Shown: positions 36,993 to 46,716 of the stretch, piece after piece | Numbering within the stretch: position 1 is the first letter of the stretch | Layout: each line of letters starts with the position of its first letter | Source: CALFUK01 sp964450495 | GTDB taxonomy: Bacteria; Bacteroidota; Bacteroidia; Chitinophagales; Saprospiraceae | Length of the DNA stretch: 64,000 bases | Reading direction: 5' to 3' | Assembly (NCBI GenBank): GCA_964450495.1 | Contig: CAYVFU010000009.1 | Span: forward strand, 13,416-77,415 | Position numbers and translations under genes: made by a program | The notes under the pieces: model-generated | What the model was told of the DNA's origin: nothing | What the model saw: the letters and a program-made list of their open reading frames with translations, nothing else | Database searches by the model: none

Positions 36993-38234
36993 GTGGTAAA
37001 TATAAAACAACTCTTCCTATTTTCCATTTCAATCGCCTTTTTTGCTTCTTGTTCAGATGACGGGACTATTGTCGATCCTGTTGATCCAATTGACCCTGTG
37101 GTTGAATTGGTGAATCCAGTGAGCTATGATTTTACTAGAAATGGTGCATCTACAATCTCTTTTTCTGGGCAAACGGAAAGAATTGGTATGGCAACAGAGA
37201 TGGTAAATGCAATGTCAAATTTCCAATCAACAGAAGAGCAGTTATTAGAAATGTATGCTAATCAAACTGCTTCAGGTGGAGATGCAAATCCATATACTGA
37301 CTCAGATCTTAATGCGTCATCTAAAAGTGTTAAGTCGAAAGTTGCTGCTTCAAAAGACTTCTTCTCATCAAATACTGTTGAATCGGCTGAAATAAAGGCG
37401 GCATTGGAGACATTAATCATTGCACAAGTCAGTGAGGTATTTCCAAATCAAAATGAACTTGCGGCAGAAGGAGCAGCTGGACAAATTGCTGATGGTTCTT
37501 CTGTCAGATATGTCAGCGCAGGTGGTTTGGAATATAACCAAGCAGTGTCAAAGTCATTGATAGGGGCATTAATGGTGGATCAGATGCTTAATAATTATTT
37601 GAGTCCTTCAGTCTTGGATGAGGGTACTAATGTTGAGGATAATAATAATGGCGTTGTGGCTGAAGGACAGGTATATACAAATATGGAACATAAATGGGAT
37701 GAAGCATTTGGTTATATATTCGGTGCTCCTGGAGCTGATTATGCTGATCCACTGAACACACTCGGTGGTGATAGTTTTTTAAATAAGTATTTGAGTAGAG
37801 TTGAAGGTGACGATGATTTTGCTGGAATCGCCAGTGAGATATTTGAGGCACTAAAATTAGGTAGAGCAGCTATAGTTGCCCTAGATTATGACTTGAGAGA
37901 TGAGCAGGCCGATATAATAACAGATAGAGTTTCTGAGGTAGTTGGTGTGAGAGCAGTGTATTATTTACAGCAAGGAAAAAATGCTTTAGCAAGAAATGAT
38001 TTTGGTGCAGCATTCCATGATTTATCTGAAGGATATGGATTTGTATTCAGTTTGAGATTTTTAAGAGACTCCAATACTGACCAAGCTCTTTTCTCTAAAT
38101 CTGAGGTGGATGGGTTTATTAACCAATTGACACAAGGAAGTGGATTTTGGGGTATAGATGCTGCTACTTTAGATCAGCTATCTAATGACATTGCAGCAAA
38201 ATTTGATTTCTCAGTTGAGCAAGCTGGAAGCTAG
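36993..38234 (+). CDS. DUF4856 lipoprotein
   Basis: The 413-aa protein starts at a GTG; its signal peptide ends in a lipobox (FFASC, about residue 20) followed by the acidic linker SDDGTIVDPVDPIDP. The rest matches DUF4856 of Bacteroidota: VSYDFTRNGASTISFSGQTERIGMATEMVNAM, LNASSKSVKSKVAASKDFF, and a middle with HKWDEAFGYIFG. It is the first gene of the imelysin - HTTM - TonB receptor cluster, which suggests a surface or periplasmic metal-binding role alongside imelysin. That is context, not shown by the sequence alone. Confidence 0.8.
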   Translation: MVNIKQLFLFSISIAFFASCSDDGTIVDPVDPIDPVVELVNPVSYDFTRNGASTISFSGQTERIGMATEMVNAMSNFQSTEEQLLEMYANQTASGGDANPYTDSDLNASSKSVKSKVAASKDFFSSNTVESAEIKAALETLIIAQVSEVFPNQNELAAEGAAGQIADGSSVRYVSAGGLEYNQAVSKSLIGALMVDQMLNNYLSPSVLDEGTNVEDNNNGVVAEGQVYTNMEHKWDEAFGYIFGAPGADYADPLNTLGGDSFLNKYLSRVEGDDDFAGIASEIFEALKLGRAAIVALDYDLRDEQADIITDRVSEVVGVRAVYYLQQGKNALARNDFGAAFHDLSEGYGFVFSLRFLRDSNTDQALFSKSEVDGFINQLTQGSGFWGIDAATLDQLSNDIAAKFDFSVEQAGS

Positions 38235-38249
38235 AACCAATTAAAAAAG

Positions 38250-39362
38250 ATGAAAAAACTATACTTTCTCCTAGGGTTTATTTTTTTCGCTGTTGCTTGC
38301 GGAGACGATAATACTGGTACGGGAAATATGCCTGAAACTACAGAGAGTTTCGATAGAGGAGAGATGCTTGTATTTTGGGCTGACGATATAATCCTACCTG
38401 CGTATAGTAACTATATTGCTGATTTAGATGTTTTGCAAGAATCGACGGATGCGTTTTATGCAAATCCATCATTATCTACTTTAAATGGATTTAGAGATGC
38501 TTATATACTTGCTTATCAGTCATGGCAACAAGTCTCTATTTTTGAAATAGGAAAAGCAGAAGAAATAGGATTACGTAATTTTACAAACATCTATCCAGCA
38601 AACGAGGAATTAATCATAAGCAATTTAGAGTCTCAGAATTTCAATTTGATTTTACCTTCAAATTTTGCTGCGCAAGGATTCCCTGCATTAGACTATCTAT
38701 TATATGGTATTGAAGATAATGAAGATGCAATCATTCAAGTATTATCTTCAGCCAATGGCATGAACTATACAGAAGCTTTAGTGAATAGACTTCGCAATTT
38801 AGCTGGGGAAGTTTTAGATGATTGGAATCAAGGATACAGAGATGAGTTTGTGTCTAATGATGGTTCCTCTGCAACAGCTTCAACAGATAAATTGGTTAAT
38901 GACTTTTTATTTTACTATGAACGGTTTTTAAGAGCTGCAAAAGTTGGTATACCTGCAGGGGTGTTTTCTGGTAATATCGAACCAGATCGCGTCGAAGGTT
39001 TATATTCAGGAAATTATTCCAAACAATTATTTCAAGCAGGCTTTTCGGCAGCTCAAGATTTTTTTAATGGTATTTCGTTTAATGGCGGAAGGCAAGGTAC
39101 AAGTCTTAAACAGTATTTGGAATTCATACATATTTCTAATGATACCGAAGTTGATTTAGGAGTAAGAATAAATGATCAATGGCAAAGCGCAGAATCGGCA
39201 TTATCCGGAATAAACGCTAATTTTCGAGACCAAGTCAATATAGATAATTCTGAAATGTTACGTTTATATGACGAACTCCAAAAAGCAGTTGTTCTTCTAA
39301 AAGTAGATATGCTCCAGTCTCTAAACATTCAAGTTGATTTTGTAGATGCTGATGGTGATTGA
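38250..39362 (+). CDS. Imelysin-family lipoprotein
   Basis: The 370-aa protein has a lipobox (FFAVAC, about residue 17) and the imelysin fold markers: YILAYQSWQQVSIFEIGKAE near the start of the first bundle, and QGFPALDYLLYG, the equivalent of the family GxHxxExLLWG motif, with Pro-Ala-Leu-Asp in place of the His/Glu pair. Imelysin proteins (IrpA/EfeO-like) are linked to iron uptake. It starts 16 bases after the DUF4856 stop, and its TGA overlaps the next ATG (TGATG). The altered motif may mean a different metal site. Confidence 0.85.
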   Translation: MKKLYFLLGFIFFAVACGDDNTGTGNMPETTESFDRGEMLVFWADDIILPAYSNYIADLDVLQESTDAFYANPSLSTLNGFRDAYILAYQSWQQVSIFEIGKAEEIGLRNFTNIYPANEELIISNLESQNFNLILPSNFAAQGFPALDYLLYGIEDNEDAIIQVLSSANGMNYTEALVNRLRNLAGEVLDDWNQGYRDEFVSNDGSSATASTDKLVNDFLFYYERFLRAAKVGIPAGVFSGNIEPDRVEGLYSGNYSKQLFQAGFSAAQDFFNGISFNGGRQGTSLKQYLEFIHISNDTEVDLGVRINDQWQSAESALSGINANFRDQVNIDNSEMLRLYDELQKAVVLLKVDMLQSLNIQVDFVDADGD

Positions 39363-40714
39363 TGCCTCTTACTTTCCAAACATATTTAAATAAACAGACA
39401 AAGGCAGCTCCTCTAGCTGTCTTTCGTATTTTATTTGGATTGTTATTGGTCGTAAGTATGATACGGTTTTGGTATTATGGCTGGATAGAAAAACTGTATC
39501 TATTACCAAAATTTCATTTTCACTATTATGGGTTTGAGTGGGTCCAAGTGCCAGGCAATTGGACGTACGCATTGTTTTTTATTTGCGGACTATCAGCTCT
39601 TTTCTTTGCCATTGGATTTAAATACCGAATATCCATTTTGATATTCTTTCTAAGCTTTACGTATATAGAACTAATGGATAAGACTACTTATCTGAATCAC
39701 TATTACTTCGTATCCATAACGGCATTTATTTTGTTGTGGCTTCCTGCTCATTGTCATTTTTCTGTTGATGCTTTTTGGAATAAAAATATGCGCACAGAAT
39801 TTATTCCTAAATGGAATATAGATGCTCTGCGTCTTATGATTTCCATCGTGTATATTTCTGCTGGCTTGGCTAAGTTAAATAGTGATTGGATGTACAAAGC
39901 ACTTCCTCTTGGTATTTGGCTTCGAGAAAAAACAGATATACCAATTATAGGTCAGTTTATGGACGAGCGATGGATGCATTATTTATTTAGTTGGGGAGGA
40001 GCATGTTATGATTTATTTATTGTGTTTTTTTTGCTCTGGTCTCGAACTAGATTGTTGGCATTTATCGCAGTGTTAATATTTCATTTGTTGACGAAGGTTT
40101 TATTTCCTATCGGGATGTTTCCCTATCTCATGATTGCAGCAAGTTTATTGTTTTTTAGCGACTCTTTTCATTCCAAGATATTGGCGACAATATCAAGAAT
40201 AATCAAGATTCCACATGAGACATTTTGTAATGGGATGAGATTAACAACAAGTAGTGTTTCCCATCGAACAGCCTTATTTATTCTCCCTCTGTTTTTTGTG
40301 GTCCAATTATTAGTTCCACTAAGAAGTCATCTGTATACTGGTAATGTATTTTGGACAGAACAAGGGTATCGCTTTTCGTGGCGAGTGATGCTGATGGAGA
40401 AAACAGGCTATGCAAATTTTAAGGTCGTGGATGGTGTTACAGGCAAACGGTTTTATGTGCAGAATGAAGATTTCTTAACTGCTTTCCAACAAAAGCAAAT
40501 GGCCACACAACCAGATTTTATTCTAGAATATGCTCATTATTTAGGGGAACATTTTAAGAGCCAAGGCCACAAAAATTTGCAAATATTTGTGGAAAGTTAC
40601 GCATCATTAAATGGAAGACCTAGTCAAGAATTTATTGATCCATCAGTTGATCTATTAACGGTGAAAAATAATTTGCTTCCTAAATCATTTATAATACCTC
40701 TTAAGAATGATTAG
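39362..40714 (+). CDS. HTTM-domain membrane protein (vitamin K-dependent gamma-carboxylase-like)
   Basis: About 450 residues from ATG 39362, which shares one base with the preceding stop. The N-terminal half has several membrane helices of the HTTM domain: PLAVFRILFGLLLVVSMIRFWYYGWIEKLY, then KTTYLNHYYFVSITAFILLWLPAH and LMISIVYISAGLAKLNSDW. The C-terminal part is a soluble domain. HTTM proteins resemble gamma-glutamyl carboxylase, but the bacterial role in this uptake context is unknown. The TonB receptor gene starts 8 bases before its stop, so the operon is tightly packed. Confidence 0.85.
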   Translation: MPLTFQTYLNKQTKAAPLAVFRILFGLLLVVSMIRFWYYGWIEKLYLLPKFHFHYYGFEWVQVPGNWTYALFFICGLSALFFAIGFKYRISILIFFLSFTYIELMDKTTYLNHYYFVSITAFILLWLPAHCHFSVDAFWNKNMRTEFIPKWNIDALRLMISIVYISAGLAKLNSDWMYKALPLGIWLREKTDIPIIGQFMDERWMHYLFSWGGACYDLFIVFFLLWSRTRLLAFIAVLIFHLLTKVLFPIGMFPYLMIAASLLFFSDSFHSKILATISRIIKIPHETFCNGMRLTTSSVSHRTALFILPLFFVVQLLVPLRSHLYTGNVFWTEQGYRFSWRVMLMEKTGYANFKVVDGVTGKRFYVQNEDFLTAFQQKQMATQPDFILEYAHYLGEHFKSQGHKNLQIFVESYASLNGRPSQEFIDPSVDLLTVKNNLLPKSFIIPLKND

Positions 40715-43172
40715 GTCTTGGTGCATATTGATTTTTAACATTGTGTGCTGCATCGCAACTGCTCAAATAAGTGGTACTGTTGTAGATAAATCAACAAATG
40801 AAGGCTTATTGGAAGCAGAGGTTATAGAGCTTAGTTCAGGGGCACGTGCAATAACAGATGAAACGGGCTATTTTTATTTTGATATCAACAAAGATGATGC
40901 GACCCAATTCATCATATTTAAAGAGGGCTTTGAGATTTATGAATATCTTATTGGGTCGGTGGAAGATCAATACATTATAGCACTTGATAAATTATCAGTT
41001 GAATTATCAGAAGTCGAATTTGTTCGGAAAAGACAAGAAATATTTGCCACAAGGAAATTAAAAGATATTGAAGGGACAACAATTTATGCAGGAAAAAAAA
41101 CAGAGGTTGTATTACTCGATTTAATAAATGCCAATAAGGCGGCGAATTTGAGTAGACAAGTTTATGCCCAGATAAGCGGATTAAACATCTACGAAAGTTC
41201 TAATGGTGGATTACAATTAAATATAGGAGGTCGTGGACTTGACCCCAATCGAACATCTAATTTTAATACTCGGCAAAATGGTTACGACATCAGTGCAGAC
41301 GTTCTGGGTTATCCTGAGAATTATTACACTCCTCCTGCAGAGGCACTGGATGAAATAAGAATACTAAGAGGTGCCAGTTCATTGCAATACGGAACACAAT
41401 TTGGTGGACTAATTGATTTTCGAATTCGAAAAATACCTGCTTTCCGAAAATGGGATATTCGAACTAAGCAAACCTATGGGTCATTTAATTTTTTTAATAG
41501 TTATAATTCAATTGGGTATAATTCTGGAAAATGGTCAATAGATGCATTTTACAATTACAAAAGAGGCGATGGTTATCGTCAGGATAGTGAATTTAATTCG
41601 AATAATCTTTTTATAGCGACGCGATACGCTTTTTCTGATAAGACACACTTGGATGTCGAATTCACATACTTTAATTATTTAGCTAAACAAGCAGGTGGAT
41701 TAACAGATACTCAATTTGACCTTAATCCTAGAATGAGTACCAGAAATCGAAATTGGTTTGATGTAAACTGGAAGCTATACAGTGTCAAGTTCCAACACAG
41801 TTTTACAGAGAAGCAAAAGTTAGATATAAATTTATTTGGACTAAATGCAAGTAGACGATCAGTTGGCTTTAGAGGCGATCCCAGTGTCTTAAATGCAAAC
41901 CCAATTACCTCCATTGATGAGCAAGACAACAATGGGAATTTTATTAATCCAAGAGATATCATTAATGGACAGTTTAAAAATATTGGAGCAGAGATTAAAT
42001 TTCTCAGTGATTATAATTTGCGAAATGTAAAAGCGACTTATGTTATTGGAGCTAAATATTATGACTCCAACAACACAGCTGTTCAAGGCCCTGGATCCAC
42101 TGGTACTGATGCAGATTTTAGTTTGCAAACTATACAATTTCCAGATTACGCCAATCAGTCTGACTTCGTTTTCCCTAATTTAAATTATGCTGCATTTCTA
42201 GAGAATATATTTTTCATAAACGATAAATTATCCATAACCCCAGGCCTGCGATTAGAATTTATAGAAACCCGAAGTGAAGGCACTTTTCAAGAAGTTGTGT
42301 TTGACCTAGCCGGTAATCCAATAGCAAATACAGTATTTGAGGATAATGAAAATTTTCGCCGTAGTTTTTTATTGCTCGGTGTGGGTGTCGATTATAAGCT
42401 TTCTGACTATGCAAAGTATTCTATTAATTTAACTCAAAACTACAGGTCAGTTACATTTAGTGATATCCGTGTCGTGAGTCCAAGTTTTATTGTTGATGAA
42501 GACATTACAGATGAGAGAGGAGTTTCTTTTAATACAGGAATTTCAGGACGGATAAAGTCAAAATTTTCTTATGACTTTAATCTCTATTCGATTTTATATA
42601 ATGAGCGCATTGGTATCATACTTGATGATCGCGCTAATCGAGTAAGAACCAATATTGGAGATGCACTTATTTTAGGTACTGAGTCATTAATTAATTACAT
42701 CCCGTTACGAATAGTCAAAAAGGGTGAAAAAGTATTAGAAATAAAATCATTTTTGAATACAGCATTTACATATTCTCGATATTTGAATTCACTCTCCAAC
42801 AATGTTGTTGGTAATGGAGTGGAATTCATCCCGACAATAAATGTAAAGTCTGGTGTATCATTACGATATAAAAACTTCAATTGGTCGGTACAGCATTCTT
42901 ATGTGTCAAAACAATTTACTGATGCCCAGAATAGTTTGGCAACTTCAGACGGGGACTTTAGAAGTGGAATTGTTGGTGAAATACCAGCCTATCAAATTTT
43001 GGATGTAAATTTTGGCTACTCATTTTCCAAATTCTCTTTGGAGGCAGGAATAAACAATGCCTTAAATGCACAGTATTATACGCAACGTGCTACGGGATAT
43101 CCTGGGCCAGGTATTATTCCTTCTGACGGCAGGTCCTTTTATGCAACAGTCAGCTATATTTTCCAAAAGTAG
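40707..43172 (+). CDS. TonB-dependent outer-membrane receptor
   Basis: The 821-aa protein has a signal peptide (WCILIFNIVCCIATAQ), a carboxypeptidase-regulatory-like domain (about 22-95, ISGTVVDKSTNEGLLEAEVIELSSG), a plug domain (ISGLNIYESSNGGLQLNIGGRGLDPNRTSNFNTRQNGYDIS, then EIRILRGASSLQYGTQFGGLIDF) and a 22-strand type barrel ending with the aromatic YATVSYIFQK. No SusD partner follows, so it is more like FecA/siderophore-type receptors than a glycan SusC. With imelysin, DUF4856 and HTTM genes upstream it likely takes up an iron or other metal complex. Confidence 0.9.
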   Translation: MIRSWCILIFNIVCCIATAQISGTVVDKSTNEGLLEAEVIELSSGARAITDETGYFYFDINKDDATQFIIFKEGFEIYEYLIGSVEDQYIIALDKLSVELSEVEFVRKRQEIFATRKLKDIEGTTIYAGKKTEVVLLDLINANKAANLSRQVYAQISGLNIYESSNGGLQLNIGGRGLDPNRTSNFNTRQNGYDISADVLGYPENYYTPPAEALDEIRILRGASSLQYGTQFGGLIDFRIRKIPAFRKWDIRTKQTYGSFNFFNSYNSIGYNSGKWSIDAFYNYKRGDGYRQDSEFNSNNLFIATRYAFSDKTHLDVEFTYFNYLAKQAGGLTDTQFDLNPRMSTRNRNWFDVNWKLYSVKFQHSFTEKQKLDINLFGLNASRRSVGFRGDPSVLNANPITSIDEQDNNGNFINPRDIINGQFKNIGAEIKFLSDYNLRNVKATYVIGAKYYDSNNTAVQGPGSTGTDADFSLQTIQFPDYANQSDFVFPNLNYAAFLENIFFINDKLSITPGLRLEFIETRSEGTFQEVVFDLAGNPIANTVFEDNENFRRSFLLLGVGVDYKLSDYAKYSINLTQNYRSVTFSDIRVVSPSFIVDEDITDERGVSFNTGISGRIKSKFSYDFNLYSILYNERIGIILDDRANRVRTNIGDALILGTESLINYIPLRIVKKGEKVLEIKSFLNTAFTYSRYLNSLSNNVVGNGVEFIPTINVKSGVSLRYKNFNWSVQHSYVSKQFTDAQNSLATSDGDFRSGIVGEIPAYQILDVNFGYSFSKFSLEAGINNALNAQYYTQRATGYPGPGIIPSDGRSFYATVSYIFQK

Positions 43173-43227
43173 ACTTTTATAAGACTAAAATTTCATATAC
43201 CCTTTTGGTTTCTTATTTTCACCATGC

Positions 43228-43755
43228 ATGAAAACAATACACTATCTCTATGCATTGATTTGCATTTTCCTTTTGATTATACTTTTTCTTTTTTTCACAG
43301 AACCTCCAAATTTTGTGACTGGACAAGCACACCCCAATTTCAAAACGATGCTTTCAGGGGGAGATAGTTTAAGTATGACGTCTAGCACACACATCTTAGG
43401 GTATCTTTTTGGTTTAAGTACGGTTTTAACTCTCTGTCTTTTTCTAATTCAGGGAGCCATTCGTAAAAACAGTTTGCAAGGAATTAGACCTTGGTTGTTA
43501 TTGTCTTCAATAGTTTATATAGTCGTTTACACCTTTACATTTCTATCGGATACAAATTATGTCCAGACTGGACACACTGAATTCTTTAGTGGATGGCCAT
43601 TGCCAACAGCCTGGATGATCTTTGGTATGTGGGCTGCACCAGTATTTTTTGTATTGATCTATGTATTTAAGTTTCGAGATTGGATTTTACCACTTGAGGA
43701 TGAAGAGCGATTTTATGATTTAGTTGCAGAACGAAAAAAGAGACAAAACAAGTAG
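43228..43755 (+). CDS. Hypothetical four-helix membrane protein next to symporter
   Basis: This 175-aa protein has about four membrane helices (LYALICIFLLIILFLFF, ILGYLFGLSTVLTLCLFLIQ, PWLLLSSIVYIVVYTFTFL, TAWMIFGMWAAPVFFVLIYVF) and a charged C-terminal tail (DEERFYDLVAERKKRQNK). It ends two bases before the start of the sodium:solute symporter gene. The pairing of a small membrane protein with an SSS transporter is reminiscent of DUF485-ActP, but I cannot confirm the family. Probably an accessory subunit of that transporter. Confidence 0.65.
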   Translation: MKTIHYLYALICIFLLIILFLFFTEPPNFVTGQAHPNFKTMLSGGDSLSMTSSTHILGYLFGLSTVLTLCLFLIQGAIRKNSLQGIRPWLLLSSIVYIVVYTFTFLSDTNYVQTGHTEFFSGWPLPTAWMIFGMWAAPVFFVLIYVFKFRDWILPLEDEERFYDLVAERKKRQNK

Positions 43756-43756
43756 C

Positions 43757-45247
43757 ATGGAAGAATTTCGAAATCCCATTATTCTTACCTCGGTTGGCTT
43801 ATATATGCTTTTGTGCATTGCTGTAGGTATATGGGCATTACGCCGTACAAAGTCTAGCCATGATTTTTTTATGGCTGGTAGGAATCTGGGTGTTATGGTG
43901 ACGGCATTTGCTGTGTTTTCAACAACACTGAGTGGCTTTGGATTTGTTGGTGGGCCAGGATTAGTCTATCGGATGGGGATGAGTTCCATATGGATGGTTG
44001 TCATTGCTGTACTTGGATTCAGTGTCACCAATTTCCTTCACGGAAAAAAGTTGCGCCTACTTTCGGAACTTGGTGATTCCAAATCATTGCCAGATGTTGT
44101 TTTTCTAAGGTACAATAATAACAATACAAGAATACTCATTGCTATTGCGATCATCTTAGGTGTTTTTGGCTACCTGGCTACACAGATCCTTGCAATGTCA
44201 GTTGTCTTAAAAGACATACTCAATGAGACAGAAATGTTTGCAGAACTAACATTAGGCACGAGTATGATATTCTCTTGTTCGATACTTGTTTTTTATAGCG
44301 TAACAGGTGGAATCATTGCTTCAGTATACACAGATCTTATTCAAGGTGGTGTGATGATTGTAGCTGCCATTCTGATCTTTTTTACCGTAATGTATACCTT
44401 CGATGGTGGGATTACAGAAATGAATCAAGTGATCCAAAGTGATGATCCAGCTGCAATCGGTCCATGGGGGACACTTGGTATGATTGGTTGTATGTCATGG
44501 GTGCTGATGTTTGGCTTAGGTGGATCAGGACAGCCTCATGTGATTACTAAGCTAATGATGAATAAAAAGGTAAGTGATGTCAAACATATTTTGCCAATCT
44601 CTATATTGGGGTATTTGTTTTCTGGATTGCTTTGGATAGGTATCGGTTTGGTGATGCGAGCACTCGTTGTAAGCGGTCGCCATCCAGAGTTAGCAGGTGC
44701 TGATGAAGCGGCGTCACAGTTTTTGCAACACTATGCTCATCCTGTTTTAGCGGGCATTGTCTTTGCTGGCTTGTTCGCTGCTATTATGTCAACGGCGGAT
44801 GCTTTTCTAAATATAGGTACTGCAGCTGTGATGCATGATATCCCAAAAGCAATTGGCAAGACGATAAAAAATGAGTTACAATGGGCAAGAATTACTACAG
44901 TAATCATTACTGTCATTGCAGCGTTCTTTGCCGTTTGGGCTTCTAATAATGGAGATTTAGTTGCATTGCTTGGAGCCTTTGGTTGGGGCACATTTGCCGC
45001 TGCTATAGTACCAGTCGTGACTTTAGGGTTTAATTGGCGAAGAGGAACAGCTATAGCGGCTAATGTGTCGATAATTGTTAGTTTGTTGATGAATTTTATT
45101 GTCAAAATTGGGAAGATTTCTATCCCATATGGTATAGATGTTGGTGCACTCTCCATGTTGGTAGCACTGTTTTTATTCATAACCATTTCCTTTTTCACAA
45201 GACAGGATAAGTTGGACTCTGATGTGGAAGAAGTGCTACAGATGTAA
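43757..45247 (+). CDS. Sodium:solute symporter (SSS family)
   Basis: About 496 residues with 13 predicted membrane helices. The frame begins upstream at a TTG inside the previous gene, but ATG 43757 directly follows that gene's TAG and is the natural start. Family markers include SHDFFMAGRNLGVMVTAFAVFSTTLSGFGFVGGPG, YSVTGGIIASVYTDLIQGGVM (the typical SSS YSxxGGxxAVxxTDxxQ signature) and FAGLFAAIMSTADAFLNIGTAAVMHDI (sodium-site Ser region). The substrate is not clear; organic acids, proline and pantothenate are possibilities. It may be the last gene of the metal-uptake cluster or a separate unit with the small membrane protein. Confidence 0.9.
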   Translation: MEEFRNPIILTSVGLYMLLCIAVGIWALRRTKSSHDFFMAGRNLGVMVTAFAVFSTTLSGFGFVGGPGLVYRMGMSSIWMVVIAVLGFSVTNFLHGKKLRLLSELGDSKSLPDVVFLRYNNNNTRILIAIAIILGVFGYLATQILAMSVVLKDILNETEMFAELTLGTSMIFSCSILVFYSVTGGIIASVYTDLIQGGVMIVAAILIFFTVMYTFDGGITEMNQVIQSDDPAAIGPWGTLGMIGCMSWVLMFGLGGSGQPHVITKLMMNKKVSDVKHILPISILGYLFSGLLWIGIGLVMRALVVSGRHPELAGADEAASQFLQHYAHPVLAGIVFAGLFAAIMSTADAFLNIGTAAVMHDIPKAIGKTIKNELQWARITTVIITVIAAFFAVWASNNGDLVALLGAFGWGTFAAAIVPVVTLGFNWRRGTAIAANVSIIVSLLMNFIVKIGKISIPYGIDVGALSMLVALFLFITISFFTRQDKLDSDVEEVLQM

Positions 45248-45335
45248 ATTTTCAAGGGTTGATAGCTAAATATGCCAGACATTGTAACATCAGGGATCAT
45301 TTAGGCGTATTGCACAAAAGACTTACCTTTATTAT

Positions 45336-46631
45336 ATGAGGATTTTGATAATCATATGTTCTGTTATTGCCTTAAGTGCAGCTTGTTATTTTGGTGTTGC
45401 ATTGCATCAGGATTCTAAAGAAAAGAATAGGCTTCAGTACGATTATGCAGAAATCAATCGCGTCAATTACGGTTTGTTCAATCTTCAATTGTGGAAGGAA
45501 AAGGCGTTGGATATTTTCACGAAACGTATCAGTGAATTCAAAATAAGTCCAAAAGCATATGATGGACTTGATGCTCAAATAAGTGTATTTATAGAACAAA
45601 TGTTTGATGAGTACTTGTTGTCGGGTAAGCTCGTAGATGAAATTGCTGATGGCTTTATTGCGAATAGTAAAATTCCAAAATTATTCGTGGACTCCATCAA
45701 AGAACAGGCTAAAGAAGCTATGAAAACAATGGATTTGTCCAAACAGGTACCTGCGATCACCAAACAGATATCCAGAGAAGTAAGAAAAAGTGAACCGCAG
45801 CTTCGCAAAATCATGCAGGACGAATTAATGAGCCTTGTTCTCGTGGATGAAGAAGAAAATTTTGTGGAAAAGCGCACAGTCATTTATGAAAAATATGGCT
45901 TTGATAATATTGAAGAAACAAGAACTTCTATTATCAGTAAAATAGAATCTATTGATGGTAGAAATGGCCAACTCATCAAGTATATAATCGGTTGTTTGCT
46001 TATTGCTTTCTTATTAGTGTCTCTATTATTTAAAATAGTGGATTATTCAGGGGTAGTGTTGGTCTATACAGGAATATGCGTAGTTCTTCTCGTTTTAGGT
46101 GTCACACTTCCAACAATTGATTTGGATGCTCGATTGAATGGATTTAGCATTAGTCTGGTGGGTGAAGAAATCTCATTTGATGAACAAGTACTGTACTTTG
46201 AAAGCAAATCTATACTTGGAGTAACCAAAACCCTTTGGGAAGGAGCAGGTGTTGATCTTAAAGTTGTAGCTATCTTGATCTTTCTGTTTAGTGTAGCTTT
46301 TCCATTTTTAAAGTTGTTACTATCAGTCTTATATGTGTTTTGGGACGCAGCCAAAGACAATAAAGTCGTTCAAAATATCCTCTTTTATCTTGGAAAATGG
46401 AGTATGGCTGATGTTTTCGTTATTGCTCTTTTTATGGCTTATATAGGCTTTTATGGTCTGGTAACTTCCCAACTGGGAGGCATTGCTAATAATCAAACAG
46501 GATATGCTGTAGAGACACTTAATTACACTAAGCTAGGTCCAGGTGTTTTATTTTTCACTTCTTATGTCATTCTGTCAGTTATTACAAGCATTATCATCAA
46601 TAAACATCACCTTAAAAGGTATTCTGCATAA
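45336..46631 (+). CDS. PqiA-domain membrane protein with long N-terminal helical region
   Basis: The 431-aa protein starts with a membrane anchor (ILIIICSVIALSAACYFGVAL), followed by about 180 residues of charged helices (AKEAMKTMDLSKQVPAITKQISREVRK) and then a PqiA-type membrane region: AFPFLKLLLSVLYVFW, FYLGKWSMADVFVIALFMAYIGF (GKWSMxDVFVVA is the family signature), and LGPGVLFFTSYVILSVIT. PqiA proteins take part in lipid transport between membranes in Proteobacteria, where pqiBC follow; no MCE gene is seen here. A TACCTTTA box ends five bases before the start codon. The N-terminal region is unusual for the family. Confidence 0.75.
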   Translation: MRILIIICSVIALSAACYFGVALHQDSKEKNRLQYDYAEINRVNYGLFNLQLWKEKALDIFTKRISEFKISPKAYDGLDAQISVFIEQMFDEYLLSGKLVDEIADGFIANSKIPKLFVDSIKEQAKEAMKTMDLSKQVPAITKQISREVRKSEPQLRKIMQDELMSLVLVDEEENFVEKRTVIYEKYGFDNIEETRTSIISKIESIDGRNGQLIKYIIGCLLIAFLLVSLLFKIVDYSGVVLVYTGICVVLLVLGVTLPTIDLDARLNGFSISLVGEEISFDEQVLYFESKSILGVTKTLWEGAGVDLKVVAILIFLFSVAFPFLKLLLSVLYVFWDAAKDNKVVQNILFYLGKWSMADVFVIALFMAYIGFYGLVTSQLGGIANNQTGYAVETLNYTKLGPGVLFFTSYVILSVITSIIINKHHLKRYSA

Positions 46632-46716
46632 CTCTACACATTACTACAAAAACCATTATCTTCGCAACTTTTAAAACCCATGCGGTATTTTGAATGTCAG
46701 TTGATTGCATAGCCCA

